Assembly: GCA_030668615.1 (NCBI GenBank) | Contig: DAOUTQ010000003.1 | Coordinates: forward strand, 1-44,447 | DNA: 44,447 bases | Origin: Bacteroidales bacterium | GTDB lineage: Bacteria; Bacteroidota; Bacteroidia; Bacteroidales; UBA12077 | Direction of reading: 5' to 3' | Part shown: piece after piece, positions 25,756 to 34,603 of the stretch | How positions within the stretch are numbered: position 1 is the stretch's first letter | Layout: the number at the start of each line of letters is the position of its first letter | Notes under the pieces: model-generated | Seen by the model: the letters and a program-made list of their open reading frames with translations, nothing else | Databases searched by the model: none | Told to the model about the DNA's origin: nothing | Program-made: the position numbers and the translations under genes

Positions 25756-28473
25756 ATGTCAAACGTAAAAAGAGTTTACACTTTTGGAGATAGAAAAGCT
25801 GAAGGTAACGCTACAATGAAAAACCTTCTTGGAGGAAAAGGTGCCAACCTTGCCGAAATGAACCTTATTGGTGTACCTGTTCCTGCAGGATTCACAATTA
25901 CTACTGAAGTTTGTACAGAATATAATGAAATTGGTAAAGATTCTGTTGTTGAATTAATGAAAGCTGAAGTTGAAGCTGGTATTACAGCAACTGAAAAAGC
26001 AATGAATGCAAAATTTGGTTCAAAAGGAGAAGCTTTTCCTTTATTAGTTTCTGTGCGTTCTGGTGCTCGTGCTTCAATGCCTGGTATGATGAATACTGTT
26101 CTAAACCTTGGTATGAATGACGAGACTGTAAAATTGGTTGCTGAGAAATCAGGAAGTGAAAAATTTGCTTACGATTCATATCGTCGTTTCATCCACATGT
26201 ATGGTGACGTGGTGATGGGAGTTGAAGCTGAAGATGGTCAACATGATCCGTTTGAACTTGTACTTGATAGTGTTAAAGAATCTAAAGGTTATGATTCTGA
26301 TGCTGAATTTACATTAGAAGATTTAAAGTACATTGTTGCCGAATATAAAAAAGTAGTAAAAGAAAAAGCTGGCAAAGACTTCCCAACTAATCCATGGGAT
26401 CAATTATGGGGAGCTATTTGTGCTGTATTCGATTCTTGGAATACCGAAAGAGCAATTCTTTATAGAAGAATGGAACAAATTCCTGACGAATGGGGAACTG
26501 CTGTAAACGTTCAAGCAATGGTATATGGTAATATGGGTGAAACTTCTGCTACTGGTGTATGTTTTTCTCGTGATGCTGCAACTGGTGAAGATCAATTTAA
26601 TGGAGAATATTTAATTAATGCTCAGGGTGAAGACGTTGTTGCTGGTATTAGAACTCCTTTAGAAATAACCAAAGTTGGTTCATTGAGATGGGCTGAACGT
26701 AACGGTACTTCAGAAGATGTTCGTATTAAGAATTTTGCTTCATTGGAAGAGGCAATGCCAGAATTATACAATGAATTAAATGATACTCAACAAAAACTTG
26801 AAGATCATTATCATGATATGCAAGATATGGAGTTTACTATTCAAGATAGTAAACTTTGGATGTTACAAACACGTAATGGTAAACGCACTGGTGCAGCTAT
26901 GGTAAAAATGGCTGTTGACATGTTAGAACAAGGTTTGATCGACGAAAAAACTGCCGTTTTACGTCAAGATCCTAATAAATTAGATGAACTATTACACCCG
27001 GTTTTTGAAGCTACTGCAATTGCTAATGCAAAAGTACTTTCAAAAGGTCTTCCTGCTTCTCCAGGTGCTGCTACTGGAAAAATTGTTTTCTCTGCTCACG
27101 ATGCTGAAGTTGAAGCGGAAAATGGGGAGAAAGTAATTCTTGTTCGTCGTGAAACTTCTCCAGAAGATTTAAAAGGAATGTATGCTGCTGTTGGTATTCT
27201 TACTGAACGTGGTGGAATGACATCTCACGCAGCTGTTGTAGCTCGTGGAATGGGTAAATGTTGTATTTCTTCTGCTGCAGGATTAACTGTTACAAATTCT
27301 TCAATGGCAATTAATGGCGTTCAGTACAAAAAAGGAGATTTTATCTCTCTTAATGGATCAACAGGTGAAGTATACGAAGGTAAAGTTGCTACTATTACTC
27401 CTACACTTGATGGAGATTTTGGTAAAATGATGGATCTTGCTGAAAAGAATACTAAAATGTATGTTAGAACAAATGCTGATTCTCCTGCTGATGCTAAAGC
27501 AGCACGTGAATTTGGTGCTAAAGGTATTGGTCTTTGTCGTACTGAGCACATGTTCTTCGAAGGTGAGCGTATCTGGGCTATCCGTGAAATGATTCTTGCT
27601 GAAGATGAAGCAGGTCGTAGAGAAGCTCTTGCTAAGTTACTTCCTATCCAACGTGAAGATTTCACAGGTATTTTAGAAGCTATGGACGGATTTGGTGTTA
27701 CAATTCGTTTACTTGATCCACCTTTACATGAGTTTACTCCAAACGATGTTGAATCTCAAAAAGAAATGGCTGAAAAATTAGGAGTTTCTGTTGATGTTGT
27801 AAAAGCTAAAGTTGAATCCTTACACGAATTCAACCCAATGTTAGGACATCGTGGTTGTCGTTTAGGAAATACATATCCAGAAATTACAGAAATGCAAGCT
27901 CGTGCAATTATTGAAGCTACTTGTGATTTAAAAGCTAAAGGACTAAATCCTAAGCCAGAAATTATGGTTCCACTTATTGGAACAGTTCAAGAATACAAAA
28001 TGCAGGAAGATATTATTCGTGCAACAGCAGAGAAAGTTTTTGCTGAAAGAGGAACAAAAGTTGACTACATGGTTGGTACAATGATTGAAATTCCTCGTGC
28101 GGCATTAACTGCAAACGAAGTAGCTGAATATGCTGAATTTTTCTCATTTGGTACAAATGATTTAACTCAGATGACATTTGGTTATTCTCGTGACGATGCT
28201 GGTAAATTCTTGCCTATCTACATTAAGAAAGGTTTATTAAAGAATGATCCTTTCCAACAAATAGACCAAATAGGTGTTGGTCAATTAGTTGAAATGGCAA
28301 CACAAAAAGGTAGAGCTACAAATCCTAATTTAAAAGTTGGTATTTGTGGTGAGCATGGTGGTGAACCAACATCAGTTGAATTTTGTCACAGAACAGGGTT
28401 AGATTATGTTTCTTGTTCTCCGTTTAGAGTTCCAATCGCAAGATTAGCTGCTGCACAAGCAAACCTAAGATAA
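25756..28473 (+). CDS. ppdK: Pyruvate, phosphate dikinase
   Basis: A 905-residue cytoplasmic enzyme that interconverts pyruvate + ATP + phosphate and phosphoenolpyruvate + AMP + pyrophosphate, allowing pyrophosphate-linked glycolysis or gluconeogenesis. Order of domains: the ATP-grasp N-terminal half (KNLLGGKGANLAEM, SVRSGARASMPGMM), the phosphohistidine swivel domain with His491 in GGMTSHAAVVARG, and the PEP/pyruvate barrel with RTEHMFF, MIEIPRAAL, SFGTNDLTQM and Cys864 in GICGEHGGEP. The length is typical. The codons look biased (GCT, GGT, CGT, GAA), suggesting strong expression. It sits between xerD and pckA, has a -7 box upstream and a terminator downstream, so is its own transcription unit. 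Confidence 0.98.
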   Translation: MSNVKRVYTFGDRKAEGNATMKNLLGGKGANLAEMNLIGVPVPAGFTITTEVCTEYNEIGKDSVVELMKAEVEAGITATEKAMNAKFGSKGEAFPLLVSVRSGARASMPGMMNTVLNLGMNDETVKLVAEKSGSEKFAYDSYRRFIHMYGDVVMGVEAEDGQHDPFELVLDSVKESKGYDSDAEFTLEDLKYIVAEYKKVVKEKAGKDFPTNPWDQLWGAICAVFDSWNTERAILYRRMEQIPDEWGTAVNVQAMVYGNMGETSATGVCFSRDAATGEDQFNGEYLINAQGEDVVAGIRTPLEITKVGSLRWAERNGTSEDVRIKNFASLEEAMPELYNELNDTQQKLEDHYHDMQDMEFTIQDSKLWMLQTRNGKRTGAAMVKMAVDMLEQGLIDEKTAVLRQDPNKLDELLHPVFEATAIANAKVLSKGLPASPGAATGKIVFSAHDAEVEAENGEKVILVRRETSPEDLKGMYAAVGILTERGGMTSHAAVVARGMGKCCISSAAGLTVTNSSMAINGVQYKKGDFISLNGSTGEVYEGKVATITPTLDGDFGKMMDLAEKNTKMYVRTNADSPADAKAAREFGAKGIGLCRTEHMFFEGERIWAIREMILAEDEAGRREALAKLLPIQREDFTGILEAMDGFGVTIRLLDPPLHEFTPNDVESQKEMAEKLGVSVDVVKAKVESLHEFNPMLGHRGCRLGNTYPEITEMQARAIIEATCDLKAKGLNPKPEIMVPLIGTVQEYKMQEDIIRATAEKVFAERGTKVDYMVGTMIEIPRAALTANEVAEYAEFFSFGTNDLTQMTFGYSRDDAGKFLPIYIKKGLLKNDPFQQIDQIGVGQLVEMATQKGRATNPNLKVGICGEHGGEPTSVEFCHRTGLDYVSCSPFRVPIARLAAAQANLR

Positions 28474-28494
28474 GAATTATCAAATCTATATTTT

Positions 28495-28520
28495 AAAAGA
28501 GGCTTGACAGCCTCTTTTTT
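28495..28520 (+). terminator. Intrinsic terminator of ppdK
   Basis: Stem AAAAGAGGC (28495-28503) with GCCTCTTTT (28510-28518), a 6-base loop and a T-run, 22 bases after the ppdK stop. Confidence 0.9.
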
Positions 28521-28530
28521 CATGTATACA

Positions 28531-28595
28531 CACTTCGATAAACTCAGTATGACAGTTTGATTCTAATATGGCTGTCATATTGAGCCTGTCGAAAT
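28531..28595. repeat. Long palindromic intergenic repeat (REP-like hairpin)
   Basis: Arms 28531-28555 (containing TTCGATAAACTCAGTATGACAG) and 28572-28595 (CTGTCATATTGAGCCTGTCGAA) are complementary with about five mismatches around a 16-base loop. The TTCGA-CAGGCTCA-TGACA word is one I know as a frequent dispersed palindrome of Bacteroidota and relatives. It lies behind the ppdK terminator. Confidence 0.65.
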
Positions 28596-28686
28596 ATGAA
28601 CAGCCTTGAGACTTTTATGAAAGTTTTTTTTTGCATTAAAGAGTAATAAAACTAAATATGAGTATAGATTAAATATGAATATTTTA

Positions 28687-28694
28687 TAACTTTG
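28687..28694 (+). promoter_or_regulatory. Putative -7 box of pckA
   Basis: TAACTTTG matches TAnnTTTG exactly, 29 bases ahead of the pckA start. No clear -33 element. Confidence 0.45.
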
Positions 28695-28722
28695 AGTTTT
28701 ATTAAAAAGATCATTTTAAACT

Positions 28723-30387
28723 ATGGATAATACAATTCTGGAATCCTCATTCAATCAGTCAATAATAGACATTATTGAAGGTCACAAAAGTGTACTTTTA
28801 AATTTAGATCGTAAAGATTTAATTAAGCATGTTTTGGATAACAGAGAAGCAATAGCTTCGAAAAACGGAGCATTAGCTACCTGGACTGCGCCGGAGTCAA
28901 CTGGTCGTCGACCAAGAGACACTTATATTGTTAAAAGAGAAACAAGTGAAAAAAATATCGACTGGACTTCTCCTAATAATATTCCAATCAAAGAAGACAT
29001 ATTTGATATGGTTTTTTCTGATGCCTTAGATTACTTATATAAAAAGAATAATATTTATATTACAGACAGAATAATTGGGGCTGATTCCAAGTATGCATTA
29101 CCTGTAAGAACAATTACCAGTCAGGCATTGACTTCCCTTTTTACAGACAATATGTTCAGAACTGTACCTAAAGACATTAAGAAGAGTGTGTTTTTTGAAC
29201 GTGGATTTCAATTACTTACAGTTCCATTTGATAAATTAAACAGTATAAAATATAAAAGTCTTTTACGAATTCTTCCTAATGGTGATACATCTGACATTGC
29301 CGTTATAATGGATTTAGATAGAAGATTGGGAGTTATTGTTGGGTCTGCTTACTTAGGAAGTGTAAAAAAACTCATGTTTACAGTAATGAATTACTATCTT
29401 CCGTTCGGAGGAGTTTTACCTTTACATTGTTCAGCAAATGAAGATAAAGATGGAAATTCAGCTTTGTTACTTGGTTTATCAGGAACAGGAAAAACTACAC
29501 TTTCTGCAGATCCGGAAAGATCTCTTTTAGGCGATGATGAACATGGATGGAGTGCTGATGGAATTGCTAACTTTGAAAATGGATGTTATGCAAAGATGAT
29601 AGACATTAATCCTGATAAAGAACCAGAGATTTATGATGCTATTATGCATAAAGATGATCCATTAAAACATGGAGCAATTATTGAAAATGCAATGGTTTAT
29701 CCAAATGGAGAATTTGATTTTAGTGATAACAGGATTACAGAAAACTCAAGAGCATCTTATCCATTAAAGTTTCTAAAGAATATTAAAGAAGCCTCAACAT
29801 CTGGTCATCCATCAACTATATTGTTTTTAACAGCAGATGCTTACGGTGTTTTACCTCCAATTTCAAAATTAGATCCTGATCAAGCAAGATTATGGTTCCT
29901 AATGGGTTATACAAGTAAACTTGCTGGAACTGAAACCGGAATCACAGAACCTCAAGCTACATTCTCCCGATTCTTTGGGCAACCTTTTATGCCTTTAAAT
30001 CCTGAGTTTTATGCAACAATGTTAGGAGATAAAATGCAACAGTTTAATACTAAAGTATACTTGGTTAACACAGGTTGGTTTGGTGGAGTTTATGGCGTTG
30101 GAAAAAGAATTGATCTTAAATTAACTCGCGCTATGGTAAATGCTGCTTTAAATGGAGATCTGGAAAATGTAGAGTATACTTATGATAAATTATTTCATTT
30201 AAATGTTCCAAAAACGTGTCCGGGAATACCAAATAAAATATTAACTCCGGCAAATATGTGGATTGAAAGAGAAGATTACGATTTGACTGCCACTCGATTA
30301 GCTAATAAATTCAGTGCAGCTTTTGATGAAGCATATGGCGATAAGAATATTAAAGATCCTGTAAGAAATATGTGTCCGGGAAAGTAA
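28723..30387 (+). CDS. pckA: Phosphoenolpyruvate carboxykinase (ATP)
   Basis: A 554-residue enzyme interconverting oxaloacetate + ATP and phosphoenolpyruvate + CO2 + ADP. In anaerobic Bacteroidota it often runs toward oxaloacetate to feed fumarate and succinate formation. Seen: GRRPRDTYIV (substrate-binding Arg), HCSANEDK, the P-loop GLSGTGKTT (residues 251-259; Lys257), the metal site LLGDDEHGWS, and NTGWFGGVYGVGKR. The length is slightly above the usual ~535. It has its own -7 box and a terminator at 30446. With pyk and ppdK it makes up a cluster at the phosphoenolpyruvate node. Confidence 0.98.
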   Translation: MDNTILESSFNQSIIDIIEGHKSVLLNLDRKDLIKHVLDNREAIASKNGALATWTAPESTGRRPRDTYIVKRETSEKNIDWTSPNNIPIKEDIFDMVFSDALDYLYKKNNIYITDRIIGADSKYALPVRTITSQALTSLFTDNMFRTVPKDIKKSVFFERGFQLLTVPFDKLNSIKYKSLLRILPNGDTSDIAVIMDLDRRLGVIVGSAYLGSVKKLMFTVMNYYLPFGGVLPLHCSANEDKDGNSALLLGLSGTGKTTLSADPERSLLGDDEHGWSADGIANFENGCYAKMIDINPDKEPEIYDAIMHKDDPLKHGAIIENAMVYPNGEFDFSDNRITENSRASYPLKFLKNIKEASTSGHPSTILFLTADAYGVLPPISKLDPDQARLWFLMGYTSKLAGTETGITEPQATFSRFFGQPFMPLNPEFYATMLGDKMQQFNTKVYLVNTGWFGGVYGVGKRIDLKLTRAMVNAALNGDLENVEYTYDKLFHLNVPKTCPGIPNKILTPANMWIEREDYDLTATRLANKFSAAFDEAYGDKNIKDPVRNMCPGK

Positions 30388-30445
30388 TTTCTAATTTATA
30401 ATATTTCTAAATTCGATATTTAACATTTAATATAAATAAAAGGCT

Positions 30446-30485
30446 AACCTTCTTTATTTTAAAAAGTAAAGAAGGTTTCTTTTTT
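30446..30485 (+). terminator. Intrinsic terminator of pckA
   Basis: Perfect 11-base stem AACCTTCTTTA (30446-30456) with TAAAGAAGGTT (30467-30477) and a downstream TCTTTTTT run. Confidence 0.9.
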
Positions 30486-30513
30486 GTAAAAATCCTATGA
30501 AACAAACCATTGC

Positions 30514-30544
30514 TTTGATGCTTGCTAAATTATTTGTTATTTTG
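30514..30544 (+). promoter_or_regulatory. Putative promoter of plsY
   Basis: TTTG at 30514-30517 and TTATTTTG at 30537-30544 are 19 bases apart, fitting the Bacteroidota -33/-7 layout with one mismatch in the -7 box. The start codon is 24 bases downstream. Confidence 0.5.
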
Positions 30545-30567
30545 CATGTCTTTGAAAATTTAAATGT

Positions 30568-31227
30568 ATGCATATTGTTGTAAATATTGCTATTATAATC
30601 GCAGCTTACTTCTTAGGTGCTATTCCAACTTCGGTATGGATAAGCAGATCAATTTACAAGATAGATATCCGAGATTATGGAAGCGGTAATGCAGGAGCTA
30701 CAAATACCTTCAGAGTTTTAGGAGTAAAAGCCGGTATTATTGTTTTTATTGTTGATATACTTAAAGGCTTTATAGCAGTAAACCTTATACATTTTACTAA
30801 ATATTACATTCCTCATAGTGGAGATTATATTAATATTCAACTTCTTTTAGGAATTGCTGCTATGATTGGTCATATTTTCCCAATTTACGTTGGATTTCGT
30901 GGTGGTAAAGGCGTTGCTACATTATTTGGAGTAATTTGTGCCATAAGTTTTTACCCTACTTTAATTATGGCTGGTGTATTTTTTACAACATTAATAATTA
31001 CAAGATATGTTTCTTTAGCATCAATGATTTCTGGATTATCATTTCCTGTATTAATTATTGTAATTTTTAAAGAAACAACACCAACCTTAGTAATCTTTTC
31101 TTTAATAATGGCGGTGCTAATGTTATTTACACATCAAAAAAATATTGAGCGATTACTACGTAAAGAAGAAAAAAAGGCAAACCTTCCTAAACTTAAGAAG
31201 AAAAATAGGGAGCAAAAAGTTAGCTAA
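30568..31227 (+). CDS. plsY: Acyl-phosphate:glycerol-3-phosphate acyltransferase
   Basis: A 219-residue membrane enzyme that transfers the acyl group from acyl-phosphate to glycerol 3-phosphate, the first step of membrane phospholipid synthesis; its partner PlsX is not in the window. It has five to six transmembrane helices and the three conserved motifs: GSGNAGATNTFRVLG (about 38-52), the GHIFPIYVGFRGGKGVAT loop (about 102-118), and a third motif near SLASMIS. A basic tail (KKLKKKNREQ type) ends the protein. It converges with mscS, only 3 bases apart. Confidence 0.96.
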   Translation: MHIVVNIAIIIAAYFLGAIPTSVWISRSIYKIDIRDYGSGNAGATNTFRVLGVKAGIIVFIVDILKGFIAVNLIHFTKYYIPHSGDYINIQLLLGIAAMIGHIFPIYVGFRGGKGVATLFGVICAISFYPTLIMAGVFFTTLIITRYVSLASMISGLSFPVLIIVIFKETTPTLVIFSLIMAVLMLFTHQKNIERLLRKEEKKANLPKLKKKNREQKVS

Positions 31228-31230
31228 AAT

Positions 31231-32061
31231 CTACTTAGAAATAATATGCACATCCCTTTGAGGGAAAGGAATCTGAATTTTATTCTCACGAAACTTTTTA
31301 TCAATCTCAAAACGTAGATCACTCTTTATATTTTCAACATAGAAAGAATCATCTGTCCAGAAAAATAGTTGAAAATCTAATGAAGACTCTCCAAAATTGT
31401 TAAACCGAACAAAAGGATCTGGTTTTTTGGATATTTTCTTATGATTTATGGCACAATCATGCAATACTTTTTCTACAAGTCTTACATCTGAACCATAAGC
31501 AACTCCAACATTTACCGAGAAACGTGTTAATTTCTCAATATGACTCCAGTTGATAACTTTTCCTACGATAAATTTAGAATTTGGAATTATAAGAATAATA
31601 TTATCTCTTGTTTCTATTTTTGTTGTTCGAAAACCAATTTCTTTAACTTTTCCAATTTCATCTTCCAGCTCAACGACATCATTTATTTTCAGGTTTCTTT
31701 CAAAAAGGAGGATTAATCCAGAAACTATATCTTTAAATATTTCCTGCATTCCTAATCCTAATCCAACCAGTAATGCCGCTGAACCGGCTAAAATAAATGT
31801 CACTTTAAGACCAATTGCCTGTAATACTAAAATTATAGCTGTAATCCACAGAAAATACTTTATTAGCCGATAAATTGTATGGCTTTTTCCAATATCAATA
31901 TTTGGTTTAGGGTATATTTTCTTTTTAAAAACACGATGTAAAGTCCAGATAATAACCTCAGTTATAACAAGAATAAAAGCAGCCATTAAAATGTTATAAA
32001 CTGTAATATGCAGATTATTAGTTTCAATTAAAGTAAAATTCAATATCTCCTTAATATTCAT
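31231..32061 (-). CDS. Small-conductance mechanosensitive channel (MscS family)
   Basis: A 276-residue MscS-type channel. Three transmembrane helices lie in the first ~105 residues, the last one carrying the pore-lining Gly/Ala pattern (LAGSAALLVGLGLGMQEIFKD), followed by the beta domain (GLILLFERNLKINDVVEL) and the cytoplasmic cage. It releases solutes when the membrane is stretched by osmotic downshock. It is 7 bases downstream of cdaA on the same strand, so it is almost certainly cotranscribed with the c-di-AMP cyclase. In other bacteria c-di-AMP tunes ion and osmolyte transporters, so coupling to this channel is plausible. Confidence 0.94.
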   Translation of the reverse strand: MNIKEILNFTLIETNNLHITVYNILMAAFILVITEVIIWTLHRVFKKKIYPKPNIDIGKSHTIYRLIKYFLWITAIILVLQAIGLKVTFILAGSAALLVGLGLGMQEIFKDIVSGLILLFERNLKINDVVELEDEIGKVKEIGFRTTKIETRDNIILIIPNSKFIVGKVINWSHIEKLTRFSVNVGVAYGSDVRLVEKVLHDCAINHKKISKKPDPFVRFNNFGESSLDFQLFFWTDDSFYVENIKSDLRFEIDKKFRENKIQIPFPQRDVHIISK

Positions 32062-32068
32062 AATTTAC

Positions 32069-32860
32069 TTACATTTTGTCGTTCGTTAATTCTTTTTCAA
32101 GAATTTGCCTTAGTCGGTTTGGACCAATATTAGTTTCTATATTATCCTGTTTGGCAAATGAAATAGCTCCGGTTTCTTCAGAAACAAGAACAACAATAGC
32201 ATCTGTTTTTTCTGAAATACCTAGCGCAGCTCTGTGCCGCATTCCATATTGTGGGGGAAGATCAATTCTTTCAGTAATAGGTAATACGCAACGTGCGGCA
32301 GCTATTTTATCCTTTTTAATAATTACAGCTCCATCATGTAAAGGGCTGTTCTTAAAAAATATACTTTCCAGAAGCCGGCTTGAAGTATCAGCGTTTAAAG
32401 TATCTCCTGTTCTTATGAAACTTAATAAATCTGATCTTTTAGATATGGCAATAAGTGCTCCTGTTTTAAAAGCAGACATGTTAGAACAGGCATTAACTAT
32501 TGAATCAATATTAACAGTTTCTTCATTTTGTTCGCCAAACGAAAAAATCTTCTCAAACGAAAACCGTTTGTTTGTAATATATCGTGTACTAATAATTAAT
32601 AAAAATCGTCTTATTTCCTGTTGAAACACTATAATAAGTGCAATTACCCCAACGCCAATAACCTGTCCCAAAATACTGCTTAGCAAATCCATATTCAGAG
32701 CTTTTACTAACAGCCAAAGAAGGTATAGTGTAAAAATGCCGATAAAAATATTTATTGCTGTAGTTCCTCGAATTAAGTTATATATCTGATATAAAAGAAA
32801 TGCTACTAAAAGTATATCAAGTATATCAAGAAAACGAACAGTAATAAATGCAGTTATCAT
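32069..32860 (-). CDS. cdaA: Diadenylate cyclase CdaA
   Basis: A 263-residue membrane enzyme that makes cyclic di-AMP from two ATP. Three N-terminal hydrophobic helices (residues ~9-28, 35-55, 60-80) are followed by the DAC domain with both signature motifs: HDGAV (Asp176-Gly177-Ala178) and the RHR stretch (Arg208-His209-Arg210). The length and order match the CdaA/DacA type. The Firmicute partners cdaR and glmM are absent; instead it follows folP by 49 bases and precedes mscS by 7, the arrangement I know for Bacteroidota. Probably essential in many members of the phylum, though not shown here. Confidence 0.96.
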   Translation of the reverse strand: MITAFITVRFLDILDILLVAFLLYQIYNLIRGTTAINIFIGIFTLYLLWLLVKALNMDLLSSILGQVIGVGVIALIIVFQQEIRRFLLIISTRYITNKRFSFEKIFSFGEQNEETVNIDSIVNACSNMSAFKTGALIAISKRSDLLSFIRTGDTLNADTSSRLLESIFFKNSPLHDGAVIIKKDKIAAARCVLPITERIDLPPQYGMRHRAALGISEKTDAIVVLVSEETGAISFAKQDNIETNIGPNRLRQILEKELTNDKM

Positions 32861-32909
32861 AACAAAAAAAATTAAAGACCTTGCTTTAACAAATGTAATA
32901 AAATTTATA

Positions 32910-33794
32910 TCAATCGTGCCAATTATCTACTTTTGCACTTAATAACTTACTTGTAAGTTTAATAGTTTGTTTTGCTTCTTTTACATCATGAACCCTTAAA
33001 ATATTTGCTCCATTTAACACAGCAATTGTATTTAACACCGATGTTCCGTTTAATGCTTCTTCAGCAGATAAATCAAGAGCTTTATATATCATTGACTTTC
33101 GAGAAACTCCGATTAATATTGGAAGTTCAAATATTCGAAAATCAGACAAATGATTTAATAACTGATAGTTATGCTCAATGGTTTTACCAAATCCAAATCC
33201 GGGATCAATAATTACATCCTTTACTCCAAGCAATTTAAGTTTATTAATTATCTCCTCGAAGTAACTTATTACAGATTCAACAACATTCTCATATTGAGGA
33301 TTATTCTGCATATTTTGCGGAGAACCGTTCATATGCATCATTACATAAGGAATATTTAGATCTGCAATAAGCTCAAACATTTTGGGATCAAGTTCGCCAG
33401 CAGAAATATCATTAATAATGTCAACATTAAAGTTATTCACAACTTCTTTAGCAACTTCCGATCTGAATGTATCAACAGAAATTATTAAATCAGGAAATGT
33501 ATTACGAATATTATCCAAAATAGAAGTTAATCTTTCTATTTCTTCTTTCGCAGAAATATCCAATGCTCCAGGCCTTGACGAATAAGCGCCAATATCAATT
33601 ATATCAGCACCTTCATTATTCATTTTTGTAACTTGAGCCAGAATTTCTTCACTTGAAGAATACTTACCACCATCATAAAAAGAATCCTGAGTAATATTCA
33701 ATATTCCCATTATTTTTGGTTCGCTCAAATCAATTAAATCTCCTTTACAATTGATATTTAATTTTCTTGAAAAAAATGTATCTTTAGGCTCCAT
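32910..33794 (-). CDS. folP: Dihydropteroate synthase
   Basis: A 294-residue enzyme joining 6-hydroxymethyl-dihydropterin pyrophosphate to p-aminobenzoate in folate synthesis; it is the target of sulfonamides. Seen: PKIMGILNITQDSFYDGGKY (pterin loop), the GADIIDIGAYSSRPG strand with the conserved Ser-Arg-Pro, ISVDTFRSEVA, NDISAGELD, VIIDPGFGFGKT, and LIGVSRKSMIY. The extra ~20 N-terminal residues (FFSRKLNINCKGDL) are common in the phylum. It is first in a folP-cdaA-mscS transcript, with a -7 box at 33818. Confidence 0.97.
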   Translation of the reverse strand: MEPKDTFFSRKLNINCKGDLIDLSEPKIMGILNITQDSFYDGGKYSSSEEILAQVTKMNNEGADIIDIGAYSSRPGALDISAKEEIERLTSILDNIRNTFPDLIISVDTFRSEVAKEVVNNFNVDIINDISAGELDPKMFELIADLNIPYVMMHMNGSPQNMQNNPQYENVVESVISYFEEIINKLKLLGVKDVIIDPGFGFGKTIEHNYQLLNHLSDFRIFELPILIGVSRKSMIYKALDLSAEEALNGTSVLNTIAVLNGANILRVHDVKEAKQTIKLTSKLLSAKVDNWHD

Positions 33795-33817
33795 TTAAAG
33801 TAGTATTAATTGCTATA

Positions 33818-33825
33818 CAAATGTA
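33818..33825 (-). promoter_or_regulatory. Putative -7 box of the folP-cdaA-mscS transcript
   Basis: On the minus strand this reads TACATTTG (TAnnTTTG), 24 bases ahead of the folP start. A CAAA on the plus strand at 33851 could be a -33 element but is 25 bases away. Confidence 0.45.
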
Positions 33826-33904
33826 ATAAAATTGAAGATAGAACGATTTACAAAGTTTAATCAGATTTAAAAAGTGTTGCTAATTTAAAAACAGATATTT
33901 TTTT

Positions 33905-34591
33905 ATGAAATTTATTGTTATTGAAGGATTAGATGGATCAGGAAAGTCGACGCAGCTTAAAATGTTAAGAAAATATCTTGAAGATCATAAAATAAATTAT
34001 GAATATCTGCATTTTCCAAGAACCGATTCAAGAATTTTCGGTGATTTAGTTTCTCGTTTCTTGCGTGGTGAATTAGGTGATATTAACACAGTTAATCCAT
34101 ATTTGATTTCTCTGATTTATGCTGGTGACAGAAATGATGCGAAAGATCAAATTATTCAGTGGCTAAAAGAGGACAAACTTGTTATAGTTGACAGATATGT
34201 TTACTCAAATATTGCGTTTCAATGTGCCAAATTAGAGGATTTTACAGAAAAGGAAAAACTTAGCGAATGGATAAAGGATCTTGAGTACAATTACTTTAAA
34301 ATTCCTGAGCCAGAATTAAATATCTTCTTAAATGTACCTTTTGAATTTACACGTAAGAATCTTACTAACCAGAGACACGGCGATGACAGAGGTTATTTAA
34401 ACGGAAAAGAAGACATTCATGAAAAAGATATTGGTTTTCAGGAAAAAGTAAGAAATATTTATTTGCATGAGGTTAAAAAAGATTCTCATTTAAAAATTAT
34501 TGATTGCGCAGATAGTAAAGGTGAAATGTCTGATCCTAAAAACATTTTCTCCAAAATTATTCAGTTATTAAAATCTGAAAATATTATATAA
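33905..34591 (+). CDS. tmk: Thymidylate kinase
   Basis: A 228-residue nucleoside monophosphate kinase that phosphorylates dTMP to dTDP. It begins with the P-loop EGLDGSGKSTQ (residues ~7-17), then the DRYVYSNIAFQ switch (Asp-Arg-Tyr/His of the family) and a late RHGDDRGYLNGKED segment for the LID. It is about 15 residues longer than most Tmk proteins. It is first in a plus-strand run: the next gene starts 12 bases later. Confidence 0.9.
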   Translation: MKFIVIEGLDGSGKSTQLKMLRKYLEDHKINYEYLHFPRTDSRIFGDLVSRFLRGELGDINTVNPYLISLIYAGDRNDAKDQIIQWLKEDKLVIVDRYVYSNIAFQCAKLEDFTEKEKLSEWIKDLEYNYFKIPEPELNIFLNVPFEFTRKNLTNQRHGDDRGYLNGKEDIHEKDIGFQEKVRNIYLHEVKKDSHLKIIDCADSKGEMSDPKNIFSKIIQLLKSENII

Positions 34592-34603
34592 AATACATTA
34601 ACA

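Noticed and set aside
27321..27665. Open frame of 114 codons opposite ppdK
   Set aside because: Antisense shadow of a conserved, strongly biased gene; the composition (Ser/Arg rich) is a by-product of the codons on the other strand.
32076..32624. Open frame of 182 codons opposite cdaA
   Set aside because: It is antisense to a gene with clear catalytic motifs and its translation shows no recognisable pattern.
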